Shown: positions 33,551 through 45,605, numbered from the stretch's first letter. The stretch is 64,000 nt of DNA from Inonotus obliquus (GCA_032164295.1 JAJHTX010000004.1:1426001-1490000); one strand, 5' to 3'. The notes: generated by a model from the letters alone, not told the origin. Program-made: numbers and translations.

Positions 33551-33943
33551 CGTTCCCGACTTCGTCTTCGTCACATGTGGATTTTACCACGCGACCGGCA
33601 CTTTGCAACCTCCAATCATGTCTTCATGCTCAAGCAACGGCTAGTTTGCAGTACTTATAACTCACCAGCTCTTGGTCTCGCTTCTTTCTGGTAAATTTGC
33701 GGCTCGTAGTTGCTGCGTTTATTGCGTACTGACGCCTATGTTAGTTTCTTCACGTATCGGCAGCGCACATGCAAAGAATGAAATATAACAGTCAGGCACT
33801 CAGCTGCTCTGCGCAGCATTCTCATTTGTCTTTGCGTCTCTCTTCTCAGACCTCTTACATACTTTCTTCATTGTATTCTATTCTGCTAGCGAAGAAATCC
33901 CACTCTCCTTTCATTCTCCGGTCACTTCTACTACGGCGACGAG
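33551..33943. other. Intergenic upstream of the CAP-protein gene
   Basis: About 390 bp between the divergent starts of the gag-like frame and the CAP gene. A TTATAA motif sits near 33656. A plus-strand frame 33769-33954 is not protein-like and overlaps the likely 5' UTR. Confidence 0.35.
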
Positions 33944-34834
33944 ATGATCCTTAGGCTTGTCCTAATAGCTTTCATCCTGGCGCATGCTCTTTATTCAACT
34001 GCTACGCCCACTGGTGGGTATAAATGGAAGGTGTATAAAAACGGAGGCCAATGGCGCAGTTGGAAGTCCTGGCACTGCAGCAGCACATCACGCGAGTACT
34101 TCAGGTTAACGCTTTGGATGCCCCGACTAACACGAATTGCATTCAGCTGATAACTGCAGAGGTCCACTGGGTTTCACTTCGAGTACTTCCGACTCTGGTG
34201 GCAACATAACATCTCCCTCAGACACCCCAGACACTTCAGTCTTGTCGGGGTCGAATTCGGAGCCTACTTCTGGAGTGGATGACTCCGCTGATGAATCCTC
34301 TGCTACTGCTTCAGCGAGTTCTTCGGGCTCCGCTGAAGTGGATGGAGAGGCGCAAGATTGGCTTGACAATCACAATTCTGTAAGACAGCAACACGATGCG
34401 TCCGATTTAGAATGGTCTGAAGAGCTGGCTTCTTTCGCTCGATCCTGGGCAAGTAGTTGCGGCGACGGGCACTCCGGTGGTGAATATGGCGAGAACATTT
34501 ATAAAGGTAGCAGTGCAAGTCCCTCGGATGCAGTTACCATGTGGGCGGGTGAAGTCTGTAAGTAGCCATCCATCCATATTATGCTGCTTCCTGACATCTT
34601 GCCAGCTCAGTACAATCCCTCCAGCCCGGAAATTTCCCACTTCACCCAAGTGGTTTGGAAATCGACGACACTTATCGGGTGCGGAATTGCAACCTGTGGT
34701 GATGCTTCCGTGGCTGTCTGTGAGTATGATCCACGAGGGAATCTGCTAACCAAAGAGGCGTTTGAGTAAGTGGTCATCTTCTATCTTTAAGGACTATCAC
34801 AGACTGTTGCTGCAGCGAGAACGTGCAGGTCTGA
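33944..34834 (+). CDS. Secreted CAP-domain (PR-1/SCP) protein
   Basis: Member of the CAP superfamily, secreted; fungal relatives bind sterols or act at the cell surface, though the exact role cannot be read. Five exons (33944-34013, 34081-34104, 34147-34557, 34606-34765, 34816-34834) keep frame through phase-1 joints and give 227 residues. Residues 1-20 are a signal peptide (MILRLVLIAFILAHALYSTA). Residues 35-85 are an acidic Ser/Thr-rich linker (SDTPDTSVLSGSNSEPTSG). The CAP domain begins at WLDNHNSVRQQH, with LEWSEELASFARSWASSC, the GENIY strand, the CAP1 signature HFTQVVWKST and the CAP2 signature VCEYDPRGN. Exon 2 (24 nt) and exon 5 (19 nt, ending NVQV) are very short; without exon 5 the frame would stop two codons early. 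Confidence 0.88.
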
Positions 34835-35324
34835 GGAAGTCGCCGCCGCGCCGCGCCAGCTACATAAGATATTCTATGCGCCTAACTGCGATTATACTGC
34901 GAATCTGAAGTTTGATGCTAGTCGTCAACAGTGTTCTACGATCCTTCTTATGCCACGTTTGAGACCACAGTGGAGGAACTATGTATTTACAGTTGTAGTT
35001 GTACATACTGTGATCTTGCAATGCTCAGTTACCTTACATTTTGCTGCATCTCTGTACATTCTATGGATAGGCACCAAAGGAACCAATAAAACTTATTGTA
35101 CTAGACGGAGCCTCAAGAAGACAGGCAGTTGATTATTAATATTACATAACAAGTTTGCTTAAATTGGTCGATGCAGCATCACGTGCACCTGAGTTGAAAC
35201 CACAATACAACACGCGTCAGACACCAAAGTACTCTTCTGAAGAGTCTTCATTGCCTCCGATTTCTACATTCGACCGCTGGTTCCACCGACTTGCTGGTGT
35301 ATGTCCGGTCCTACGCTCTAAGTG
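34835..35324. other. Intergenic, promoter of haspin
   Basis: About 490 bp between two tandem plus-strand genes. AT-rich near 35130-35165. No protein-like frame. Confidence 0.4.
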
Positions 35325-38185
35325 ATGTACCACTCGAGAACGAAGAAGGTAACATCCTATGGTCGACGCGCCCATCGCGTGGTGGCAGTCTCAGATAATG
35401 GACGACTCGGCTCTGATATATTCTCAATCTCGAATAGAGACGGGGAAGATTCTCCCGACTCATACGACAGAGATTTCGGAAAAGACATATTCGCGCATCC
35501 GGCGAGATCGAAATCTTCTAGGACCGTCGTACCCGAAGAGAATGTATCCCGACGATCAGGTGCAACTGCTACTCCAAAGAAATCCCAAGGAAAGAAGGCT
35601 CTTGCAACGGGACTGTCCGCTCGTAAACCGCTCCGATCGTGTCAGGTAAACATTCCAAAATCGTCCACTGCATCCCCGAAAGCTCAACAGCAACGTGTCG
35701 GACACGGAACAAGCCTTTCGCCAGGGATGCGAAACCTTTCCCCGTACATTGATGTGGACATCGTTGTCCTCGACGAGAACGGTCGCCAGCTGAATGAGGA
35801 GCGGCGTGTCACGAAGACTGTGCAGCTAAATGACTCTGCGCCGAGGCCAGCCAGGCGCACGCGAGAACCTGCTACAGTTAAGAATTACAGGGTCTCCGCA
35901 TCAGATGAGGACGATGAGGACGACGACGAGTATCTTCCAGCGCCTCGAACTCTTAAGAGTGGCAAGCGTTCTACAAAGGTCCCTGCACCGGTGTCGACAT
36001 TACGCAAGAGCAGGGGGTCTGTCCGTAAGGTGTCTCTCGGCAAAGTGGGCAAACCTGTCCTGGTGCTATCAGATTCTGAGGCACCGTCCGGATCCAAGAG
36101 CTCCAAGAGAGCCATCCGTACCATCGTCCTAACCGATTCGGATGCAGGTTCCGATACCGAAGAGAAATTAGGGAGCAAGCAGACTCGTAGGGCGAGGACT
36201 ACACGTCCATCCAACGCACAAGCCTCGCGAAAGCGTGTGACAGAGGGTGCAGTAGTACGAAGCTCGGCGGTTCCGAATTGCGGTTCGTCCCAGACTAATC
36301 AGACAACATCCGCTCCTAAAGTGCTAGTTATTCAAAACCTGCGCATAACAGATTATTCTCATTTAGATTCACGATCGACCCGCGCGATGAAGTCAGACTC
36401 GGTCACTGCAAAAGAGGGGAATGGGGCAATTCAACATGAAGTGCCGTCTAGGCCGCATATTTCCACTGTAGAGTTGGATGTGTCCGAGTCACAAGCTCGA
36501 GGGTCCATGCCGGCAAATCGGTCGCACTCCAAAGCGGTACTCCTGCAACAGCGTCCCACCAAGTCTAGTCCTTCACGAGGACCTATCGAAATATCTGATG
36601 ATGAACTATCCTTTTCCATGGACGAGGAACTCGAGCTAGCGCTGCAGGCTGCGGGTCTGCAACTTTCTAACTCAGATTCTTCCTCCAGGACGACGCTTCC
36701 GGATGCACGACCTCTAGACCCTGGTCCCTCGAGCGGTCCTCAAAGGTCTCAGATACCATTCCTCCGCCCTCTTCTCTCCGAATGTGGTCAGCTCACCACG
36801 TTCGAATTTGTGTCTTTTATCGAAACCTTTCCTGCGGACCCAATAATTGGCGTGGCTGGCCTCCCAATGTCTTCGGACAAATCAAGTGGTCCAATATCCT
36901 TTAACGCATATCAGAAGGTCGGGGAAGCCTCTTACTCAGAAGTTTTCGGGATCGGGAATGTGGTCCTCAAGATTATCCCACTCCTTGACGAGGAGAACGA
37001 CATTTCGGCTACTTGGACGGCTGATTGGGAGTCGCCACCTGTCAGTGAAGTGCAGGACGTACTGAAAGAAATTGTTGTGACAAGAGCGATGGGGGAGATT
37101 TGCAAGGGGTTCATTAAGTTAATCAAGGCTCACATCGTACAAGGCTCTTATCCGCAATCGTTACTTGCCCTCTGGGACAGGTACAATGCCGTGAAGGGCT
37201 CAGAAAGCGTACGGCCTGGTGAGTTTCATATTTGTGGCCCTTAGGATAAACTCTGACTGTGTTTTTAGATCACTTCACTGAGAAACAAACTTATGCGGTC
37301 ATCATTTTGCCAAACGGTGGTCCAGACTTGGAGAATCTCTCTTTCAACACCCTTAATCTAATGGGTGGCAGCGGATGGCGCCAAGCCGGCAGTATATTCT
37401 GGCAGGTCGTGCGTAGTCTCGGACAGGCCGAAGAGCTTGTTCATTTCGAGGTGAGCTGCTCTGTTTCCTGGCTAACACCTCATTGAAGCTTACATCACTT
37501 AGCATCGTGATTTACACTGGGGTCAAATTCTCGTTCGGAGAACAATGAACTCGATACGGCCTTTCATCAGCAATTCCTTTGGCAAGGCCATGCTAGATGA
37601 TCCATGGACTGGTGTGCAGGCTACAATTATCGACCTCGGACTTTCGCGCATCGACCATGGTCAAGGCGACTCATTCTGGACTCCCTTCGACCAGGAAATA
37701 TTCGAAGGCAAGGGAGATTACCAATACGATGTTTACCGTATGATGAGAGACCATAATGATGATGAGTGGTGTTCTTTTAGACCACTGACCAACGTCATGG
37801 TGAGTATCTTGGACCCTAACACATCGGCGATGCATTGAACGCGATTTGACTTCAGTGGATCCACTACCTTGTTGATAAACTCATCCATCACAAACACCTC
37901 CGTCCTCTTTCGCCTCTTGTAAGCCAGGGCAAAAATCGGAAGGCCGCTCGTGGCGAGGCACAACTTGCGATTGCCGAAGCGGATAGGAGGGCCTACGAAT
38001 GCCTCTTAGAAATGGATCATGTGCTGGGATTGACTATCACAACCATAGGTCTCAAAGTTGGTGCGAAAACATCCAAGAAATCGAGGAATGCTAGATATTC
38101 CTTCGCACTAGATTCGAGGACAGCAGTGATAGAGAGCGCTGCAGATGTCCTCCGTTACGGCAAAGACAGAGGCTGGATATTGTAG
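35325..38185 (+). CDS. Haspin-type histone H3 Thr3 kinase
   Basis: Mitotic serine/threonine kinase that marks H3 at Thr3 for chromosome alignment. Exons 35325-37218, 37269-37450, 37503-37799 and 37856-38185 give 900 residues. Residues 1-520 are disordered and basic/acidic with SDSE and TDSD patches (VLVLSDSEAPSG, IVLTDSDAGSD). The kinase starts with a divergent glycine loop (KVGEASYSEVFGIG). The lysine lies in VVLKIIPL near residue 549, the catalytic loop is HRDLHWGQILVR near 693, the metal-binding strand reads TIIDLGLSRI (DLG in place of DFG; haspins vary here), and GDYQYDVYRMM is haspin-like. The start uses the ATG at 35325; a GTG precedes it in frame. PSF2 follows on the same strand 232 bp later. 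Confidence 0.9.
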
Positions 38186-38268
38186 TTGTATAAATCGTTC
38201 ATTTCCCCCGCCGATATAGACTATGTGAATATTGTTATCACACCACAGGTAGACATTGAGTTGCGCAC

Positions 38269-38288
38269 CTACTACTATGTAGTAGTAG
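38269..38288. repeat. Short perfect inverted repeat
   Basis: CTACTACTA, two spacer bases, then TAGTAGTAG: 9-bp arms, followed by further TAG units. It sits between the haspin stop and the PSF2 start. It may be a hairpin near the haspin 3' end, or chance in a trinucleotide run. Confidence 0.6.
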
Positions 38289-38417
38289 TACTAGTGGGTG
38301 TGACGCCGGTCACATGATGTTACCTGTCGCGTCGGAACATCACAGCTCTTCCACTCCTTTTCCTTTTCAAGCCAACCTAGACTCGCACCATTGAGTTCAC
38401 TTTCAGAGAGCACGGTA

Positions 38418-39257
38418 ATGGCGCTTCCAAACCAACTGAGGAGCTCAATGCTTCCTATCGAACTTGAGTTTATCGCTTCAGAAGAGCTAGTCGAAATTAA
38501 ACCGACGGTCAAAATGGACAAAATACAATTCATTTCTGTAAGCCCCATCCACAGTGTGCCAATTCTTCATCATCGTCTGATCTGAACTCCTAGGGTCTGT
38601 ATGGACCCTTCGCTGGTGGCCGTAGTGCCCGGGTCCCACTGTGGATTGCCGTGAACTTGAAGCTGAAGAAGAAATGCAATATCATCCCACCAGACTGGCT
38701 TACAATGGGTATGTGCTCTTTTGCGGAAGGGATGACGACATGTATCGAGTCTGAACAATTTTATGCGTAGAATATCTTCAGAATAAGCTAACGAATGAGA
38801 CAGAAGAAAGGTTCAAGGATGAGTTCACGAGCTTTCCTTTTCGTTACGCGGAGATTGCCAAAGTTCTTCTGGACGTGTAAGCTACTACTGTGCCTCGGAT
38901 ACGACGTACCGCTTAATGACCTCCTTTGTAGAGCATCTGATGATATAGCCCAACCGGACAGAATACGAACACTGTTGAAGGATATACGAGAAGCTAGGCA
39001 ATCGAAACTTCGGAACTCGCTCCTGAAACTTGATCCAGTGGCCTTGCCGGTGAGTTTTGATAATATAACATTTCAGTTTCCGATTTAAGCTGACCCCTTT
39101 TTGCCTCCGCACGCAAAAGATGAGCGGGGTCTCGGCAATGGAGATGAACGAAGTACGACCATTCTTCTCCAAAGCCATGAGTACTCTCATCCAACTCAGG
39201 ACGGAGGATGTCAACATGCTCGGGGATAGAGAGGAGATGGAAGGGGAGTATGCATGA
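38418..39257 (+). CDS. PSF2: GINS complex subunit PSF2
   Basis: Subunit of GINS, part of the CMG replicative helicase. Five exons (38418-38537, 38594-38708, 38771-38876, 38932-39049, 39120-39257) join in frame to 198 residues, the PSF2 norm. Conserved blocks: IELEFIASEELVEIKP at the N-terminus, KIQFISGLYGPF across the first junction, VPLWIAVNLKLKKKCNIIPP, DWLTMEYLQNKLTNE, and FPFRYAEIAKVLLDVASDD. After the last intron comes MSGVSAMEMNEVRPFFSKAM, the C-terminal PSF2 helix. The start is the ATG giving MALPNQLRS, which matches the usual short N-terminus. Confidence 0.93.
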
Positions 39258-39599
39258 GCCATGCGTCCCCTACCACACCACTGTAGCACTAAAGGTTCTG
39301 TATCGGTTCTCAATTGATTCATCGGGGATAATGATCACTCGCAGCCAAATGGATGTGCGCGGGCCTTCATGGCGCTGATCACGGGGGAAATACCCACCGA
39401 TGGTTTTGAGCTCCGCTTGATGGGAGAAGTCGAACGTGTGCAAAGACAGCGTGGACGATACCGTCTCTTATGCGGCACCATCAAAGCCGAATATGACATG
39501 ATCTTACTTCCCTTGTAGATGGGTGATGATGTGACTTCGGTTTCCTATGGCTCTGTATAAATACCTCGGGTTCGTTTCTTCGACTGACAGCTGAAGCTG
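39258..39599. other. Intergenic, promoter of the phytase-like gene
   Basis: About 340 bp between tandem plus-strand genes. Contains the TATA box noted separately. No protein-like frame. Confidence 0.4.
39556..39563 (+). promoter_or_regulatory. TATA box of phytase-like gene
   Basis: TATAAATA begins 44 bp before the first ATG of the downstream secreted-protein gene. Strong match and suitable strand; the distance is rather short, but fungal start sites can lie close. Confidence 0.45.
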
Positions 39600-41448
39600 A
39601 TGATGCTCTGGTTTACTGTCGTCGTCTCCTCCGTCTCGCTCCTTTCTGCGGCTCTCCCTAGTCGTGTCACACTAGAGCCTGATCCAAGCTTGTTTGAGTT
39701 TGCCGAGTTGAGTGGCAATACTTTCATCAACAAGGTATATCCAGAATAACTAAAATATAGCGCTTTCATTCAACTGAAATCTATTTCACTGTAATAGGGA
39801 TTAGTAGCATTCGGCCTCATCCCCTCAAACTTTACGGAGTCAACAGGTTAGGCCAGCTACAATATACTCGACCCCATTTTTTCACTAACTCGAGAATCCG
39901 TTCAAGGCGATACTCTAGGTGGCATAGGTAGCGCGATTGCTTTAAAAGTAGGCACCTTCAGCAAGAATAACGACGGAACTTATTCTGGAACGCTCGTCGT
40001 TGAACCAGATCGCGGGTTCAATATGTAATTTCGTCACTACTCCATGTGCGCTAAAATTACTCACTCGACCCTTTCTTATTATTAGAGAAGAAACTGTCAA
40101 TTATCAAGGAAGGCAGCATGATATTGACTTTGTCCTTCAGCCCTATTATGGAACGGCAGATCTTAGTTTCAGCGAGGCGCAGGACACGCTTACGTTGAGT
40201 TATTCGATGACTTTGCTATATTGGGACCTGAATAACGTTACGACCACTGGACTCGATGGACTGGGTGTGCGCAACCCCGTTCCAGGCTTCCCTGATCAAC
40301 CCATTGCATCACAAGCTTTCAATCATCTGTCTGTTGACTGTGAAGGTCTGGCCCTTAACGCTGACGGCTCGTGAGTATTTTGATCAGTATACGAATAATT
40401 TCGCTAATACTTTGAATACAGTTTCTGGATGAGTGATGAATATGGACCTTACGTTCACAAGTTCTCTCCGACCGGTCATCTGCTTCTTTCGATTCAGCCT
40501 CCAAAGGCTATTCTTCCGTTCATTGATGGAAAGCTCAACTTCACTTCTGAGACCGATCCTGACACTGGACGAAAGGGAAATCAGGGTATGCGTTCACTAG
40601 GACTCCACCTCACCTCCATTCACTAAATGATAGCACTATTCGACAGGCTTTGAGGGTCTAACCACCACACCCGACGGAACCACGCTCTACGCTCTCCTCC
40701 AAAGCGCAACAATCCAAGACGGCGGGTCATCAAAACAAACAAACCGTTTCACCCGTCTCCTAGCCTACGACGTCTCAAACACCTCCAACTCCTTCCCACC
40801 TCTCATAGGTGAATGGGTCGTCCCACTTCCACAATCCAAAAAGGGTAAAACCCGTGCGCAAAGTGAGGTACACTACGTTAGTCCTGGAGTTTTCCTCGTA
40901 CTAGCTCGTGACGGACATGGACACGGAGATGATGATAGTGAATCGAGTTATAAACAGGCTGATTTATTCGATATCAGTAATGCCACTGATATTCATGGAA
41001 CGGTTTTCGATGAACCGGAGAATCCGATTGCGGTTGATGGTGTACTTGATTCGAGTATTATACCGGTTACGTACGTTCCTTTTGTCGACTTCTTGAACCC
41101 TACGCAGCTTGCGCGATTTGGGCTTCATAATGGCGATCCGGTGGACAATACGCTTATTGATGCGAAGTGGGAGTCGCTTGCTCTTGCTCCTGTCGACGAT
41201 CCCGACTTTCCAGATGATTACTTCTTGTTCACCGCTGTAAGTTTCGAATGACCGAGTATAAAAATGAGAAAAATCACTACTGACTAGTCTTCTATGTCTA
41301 GGCGGACAACGATTTTATCAGTACGCAAGGACGTTTCAACGGTCAATCATTTGATGCCGGTTTGGATGTGGATAACCAGTTCCTGGTATTCCGAGTGACG
41401 CTTCCTACTGTTCCGAAAGGTAGCGTTGAGCAAGCAATTGGGATATGA
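39600..41448 (+). CDS. Secreted phytase-like (esterase-like beta-propeller) protein
   Basis: Belongs by sequence pattern to the phytase-like family (Pfam Phytase-like, PF13449), a propeller domain of uncertain enzymatic role. Seven exons (39600-39734, 39798-39846, 39907-40024, 40086-40370, 40422-40585, 40647-41236, 41302-41448) give 495 residues. The N-terminus is a signal peptide (MMLWFTVVVSSVSLLSAALP). The central block DCEGLALNADGSFWMSDEYG is the family hallmark and crosses an intron; GNQGFEGLTTTPDGTTLYAL and a C-terminal KWESLALAPV with AADNDFISTQG follow. An Asp/His-rich patch (DGHGHGDDD) near residue 350 might bind metal, but this is inference. Two ATG codons are adjacent; the first was taken. 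Confidence 0.88.
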
Positions 41449-41625
41449 CAATTTTAATTTGAAGTATTATGGGCATGACATGAAAATACAACATGAAATG
41501 TTTCATCATCTTTACTGCCACCAGAAAATTAATCCAATTCATAGAATACGCATCGGTCCGTAAAGCTTCGTTGCAAAATCTGCACATTACTCATCCCTGT
41601 GATGGCACGGGTGTATCCTAGTCCT

Positions 41626-44618
41626 TCAATCTCCCGCACCAAGCTTCTGTGTCAGTACCTCTAGTTGCCGACGGAGTGCAGCTACCTCACGCAGGATGCT
41701 CGTATCCGCGCTCTGATAGATACAAATAGGCAGTCAAGTGGTGAATTAATACAAAGCTCAAGATAGGACCACATAGACATACCAACGTAGCGTCCGGGAA
41801 CTCCCTAACAAGCTCATCAAACGGAATAGTAGAAATCTTCAACCCCTCTGGTTCGCTGATATCAGGATTTCGGATATCAGGATCATCTTCCTCTCCTTCT
41901 TCCGTCGGGCTGAACCAACTCTTCATATACTTATTCGTGCTCGCATCTAAATTCGTCTCCCAGAGCGCGATGATAAGGAGAGGGATGAAGAAGAGAACGC
42001 TCATCACCCATCGATTGTACTTTGCGTATGCTGTCGTGCTTATGAATGGCCTGTGGCACATTGGTGTCAATGGGCGTTAACTAATCACACTGAAGTAGAT
42101 TTGGCGTACTCGAGAGGTGCAATGAAGAACATTTCGATGAGACTGAAGGGAGCTTTAAAGCAGGAATCATTGTGTTGATTGGGATGGCTTCATTGGATAT
42201 CTTATATTGGACTGACCAGGATAGACGTATGAGTCGGGAGCACGAATCATGCCTATTGTCTTGCCAGCGAAGTAGGCCAAATATTGGGCTTCGGCATCGT
42301 CCACCACCTAAATTCATATTTAGTATATATGAGAGTGACAAATGGATGGCCCTTACATCATCATAAGCAGATGAGAAGAGAGAAATCAAGACATTCAGTA
42401 AGATGACGGAAGTAACAAAGTTCCACCTATTCATGTGGTTAGTGTTAGACTACTCGTCAACATAGAAATACGCACATATAGTAGAGAATGAGGCTTTCTC
42501 CACTGTCGACAAATTATGTTGAGCCGGCTGGTCGAATTGCGCTGAAGTATAGCTTACTTTGTCACTTTCTTCTCAAAGTCGGGTGCTCTATTACGCTCGA
42601 CGTCAGGGAGAAGAAATAGCAAAGCTGAGAATCCTTACTGAAGCAAGGCTTGGAGTAAGGCATTGACCACAAGAGTCCCATGCTCCGTCTCGCCGTCTGC
42701 TGCATCAATAGCATATAGGCCCTGCGCGAAGCCAATTGCTAGAATTGAAAGAAGCTTTACGAGGAGAGTTGATTTAGCGTATCTTAACCCGACAAATATG
42801 CTGATTCCATACGTACGGCGAAGAAGATACCGGACTCTTGAAGCATGCGAGCCACGCATATCTGCATCGTACCGACCCACCTGTATGACGAGTGCGTTCA
42901 ATTTCATGTGTCGGACATTTACCTGAGTACTTACTTGTAGCCATCGATAACGGTTATCAACTCTGGGTAGCATAAGGTCTTTGAACAGTCTGTAACCACA
43001 GGACAGTGATTCTAAACTCACTCATCCTGTACTTGCATTATGAGCCCAATATGAAAGATCCAGACGACAAGCTAACTCACCAGATGAACGGTGCCACATG
43101 AGATAGAACTTGGAAGCTACGGTAATGATAAAGGTCCGACCTAGGATCATCGGGAAGGTATATTCCAATAATTCGCAAAATAAGTGCGGTCACGAGCAGG
43201 GCGTCCGTAACGAATGATACTACACTCCAGAAGCCGAAAGCGCGCCAAGTAACAAAACGAAGAGTTTTGTAGAACTGCAACCTAATTAGAAACGGGTTTT
43301 GAACAGATCAAGAATCGACATTACCCTATGGACATCTAAGTTGAGTCGTCAGTTCGAATCTCTACTCGTTGGTGATCAAGATTGGTCTACCTTCAATCGC
43401 AAATGACAGAGAAAATATGTAGAGAACTACTTCCCAGAAGTCCAGACCCTGATGCGCGCTATTCAAGCGCTCCAGGGGTTGTCTCACTAAAGCAGCGTAA
43501 AGTACACAACCTCGTGGGACAGAAGTGGTGCCTACCCGCTTGAGAGTAAATTACGAGAAAGACAAGCCAGATTGAAACCCGAAAGAAATTCTGGTAGCTT
43601 CATTATCATTAGACAAAGCTGGTAATTGTTTAGCTCTTAAAAGCATACCGCGGCACTGATATCCGCGACGGGTCAAGATGATCGCGAAAATGTCTTTCGC
43701 GCGATTCGTCAAATGGAACATCTGCAATCAAACAAGCAATTAATTGTGTGTTGCCTTGGACCATGTGTTAGGTTGCTCACAATCAATGTCATGATGTGTA
43801 TTGTTCCTTTGAACCCAGTCACCGCGCCAGAGACAATTGACGACTTGCCCATCGTCAGTAGCATGAGCTGTGCTTCAGAGTTTGCTTCTTACCATGCTGC
43901 GCCTCGGTAGAAGAAAGAAAAATTGTGCTGATACCTCGTTAGACTAGACGGGCTTGCATGGATGATAACCTTCCTTACCAATGCGTATCAATCGCCAGTT
44001 CCAGAGCACTTGAGAGGTCACTCTGATCTCCGTCCCATTCCAGATGGCGATATCGTTTCGACATGACGGTAGTCAAGCGATCTGGAGGTAGCCTGTGCAC
44101 AATGAGTCTCGCAAGCATTTCACATGCAATCGCTGGGTATGTTCAATGAGTATACGATCGTAGTAGAAAGGGTAGCAACTAACCTCGACCATAATATTCA
44201 TCATAGTCAGCAGCATTAAGATTAGCATCCCGCATGAAAGACCGACGTGCTTGAAGTAGACAATACGGTAGCTTTGTAACAGTTGATAAGCAAGGTGCGC
44301 TTTCTCCCTGGAATGCACGAAAGTAGTAACATACAGCCTCTTGAAAGTCACCGGCAGCTCGTTCATAGGCGCGTATAACGTGCGGAGAAAGTAATCTGCT
44401 AGTCGGTGTTATGAGTTCCTTTATCTCCACCTCGACTGGGAGCAGTTTCAATGTGAGCGCACGAAGACGCTTTGTCAATTCTAAGACCATGAAAGTTAGA
44501 ACTATAGCTGCACCAAGGGGCAATATCACTCACTTGTGAGTGTATCTGGAGATGCGCGACATGATTTGTTTGAAAGAAGAGAGGCGGTTTCATCAGCACC
44601 GTTCGTTTCTGAGTTCAT
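41626..44618 (-). CDS. YVC1-type TRP cation channel (vacuolar calcium channel)
   Basis: Fungal TRPY channel that releases Ca2+ from the vacuole. Many short exons. The first is 44534-44618 (MNSETNGADETAS), followed by 44335-44480 (LTKRLRALTLKLLPVEVE) and 44184-44272 region (LPYCLLQARRSFMRDANLN). Later pieces are CEMLARLIVHRLPPDRLTTV, CTIFLSSTEAQ, HHDIDYVPF, HFRDHLDPSRISVPRYQNFF and REPL-like RQPLERLNSAHQGLDFWE, the first membrane helices. Pore-end pieces are NFVTSVILLNVLISLFSSAY and EAQYLAYFAGKTIGMIRAPD. The tail is acidic (PTEEGEEDDPDIRNPDISEP) and ends in a coiled-coil-like SILREVAALRRQLEVLTQ, stopping at 41626. These blocks match YVC1 order. I did not fix every splice site in 41700-43500. 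Confidence 0.88.
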
Positions 44619-44761
44619 GGTTGGGATACAAGGAAGAAAACACAGGACGTCATCGGTTACCCTCGCTTTTCCGTTCCAATATTTCACGCGTCGCGTATTT
44701 CGCACGTGACAAAACTCTACCGTTGAGTGCTCGCTGCGGAGGGCGCTTCACTCAACCTATC
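44619..44761. promoter_or_regulatory. Divergent promoter of YVC1-type channel and ARPC3
   Basis: 143 bp between the two divergent start codons. It contains a T/C-rich tract on the plus strand (44662-44700). No TATA box seen. Confidence 0.45.
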
Positions 44762-45461
44762 ATGCCGGTGAGCGTATCTTGTTCGGAAAAATGGCACAAA
44801 ATTGCTTATATCTTCTCCAGGCCTATCACTCGTCGTTTAATGAGCTCCCCGACGTTCGTCAAGTGGGCAACATGTCCATTCTTCCCATCAGGACCAAGAT
44901 ACGTGGTCCTGCACCTCTGGGTGTGTATAAACCATCCCTTGTACTGTACCCAGTCCTCATCTTCTTGCAGCCGACCAAAATGAAGCAGACATCATCGATG
45001 AAACTCTCGATCTGTTCCGTGCTAACAGCCTCTTCCGCAACTTCGAAATCAAAGGTCCCGCTGACCGTATCCTGATCGTCCTCATCCTCTTCGTCTCAGA
45101 TTGTCTCTCCAAAATCGGATCTGCACGCGTACCTCCTTCGTTAATTGAAGCGAATAAGACGCTCAATACGCTTGCTGTTGATAATTTCGCTATTCCTGGT
45201 GATGCTGGTTTCCCATTGAATGCGCACTATGCGCCTCCTCCGAGTAGGGCGGATGCTGGTGCGTCTTCGTTGACTTCGCTAATGACAACTAATCTAAGTA
45301 TCAATGCATGCATAGAATACCTCCGTGGATATCTTACGCAAGCACGACAGGAACTCGCTGCGAGGCTTGTTGAACGTCTGTATGCTGATGGCACGGGTAA
45401 ACCGAGCAAGTGGTGGCTGGCTTTCCAGAAGAGAAGATTCATGCATAGGAGCTTAGCTTAA
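44762..45461 (+). CDS. ARC18: Arp2/3 complex subunit 3 (ARPC3, p21)
   Basis: Structural subunit of the actin-nucleating Arp2/3 complex. Four exons (44762-44767, 44821-44920, 44971-45258, 45316-45461) give 179 residues, the normal length. The first coding exon is just ATG CCG; splicing to AYHSSFNELPDVRQVGNMSI gives the MPAYHS start typical of the family. Further blocks are LPIRTKIRGPAP, DIIDETLDLFRANSLFRNFE, KGPADRILIVLILFVSDCLS and FPLNAHYAPPPSRADA. After the last intron comes EYLRGYLTQARQELAARLVE with WWLAFQKRRFMHRSL at the end. Without the 6-nt exon the frame would lack an appropriate Met. Gene symbol follows the yeast name. Confidence 0.93.
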
Positions 45462-45605
45462 AGATTATAACATTCCATTCCACTCCGAGAGTTATCGCCG
45501 TATTGTTGTAATGGAAGTTCGAGACTCTTTTAAATCAGCGTGCAGTACAACATTGGGAAAGCGCAGGAGAGCATTCTAACAACCTAATAATACAATATAG
45601 TAGCT

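Noticed and set aside
43340..43365. AGTTCGAATCT phrase resembling a tRNA B box
   Set aside because: It lies inside the YVC1 gene. No A box, acceptor stem or anticodon arm can be folded around it.
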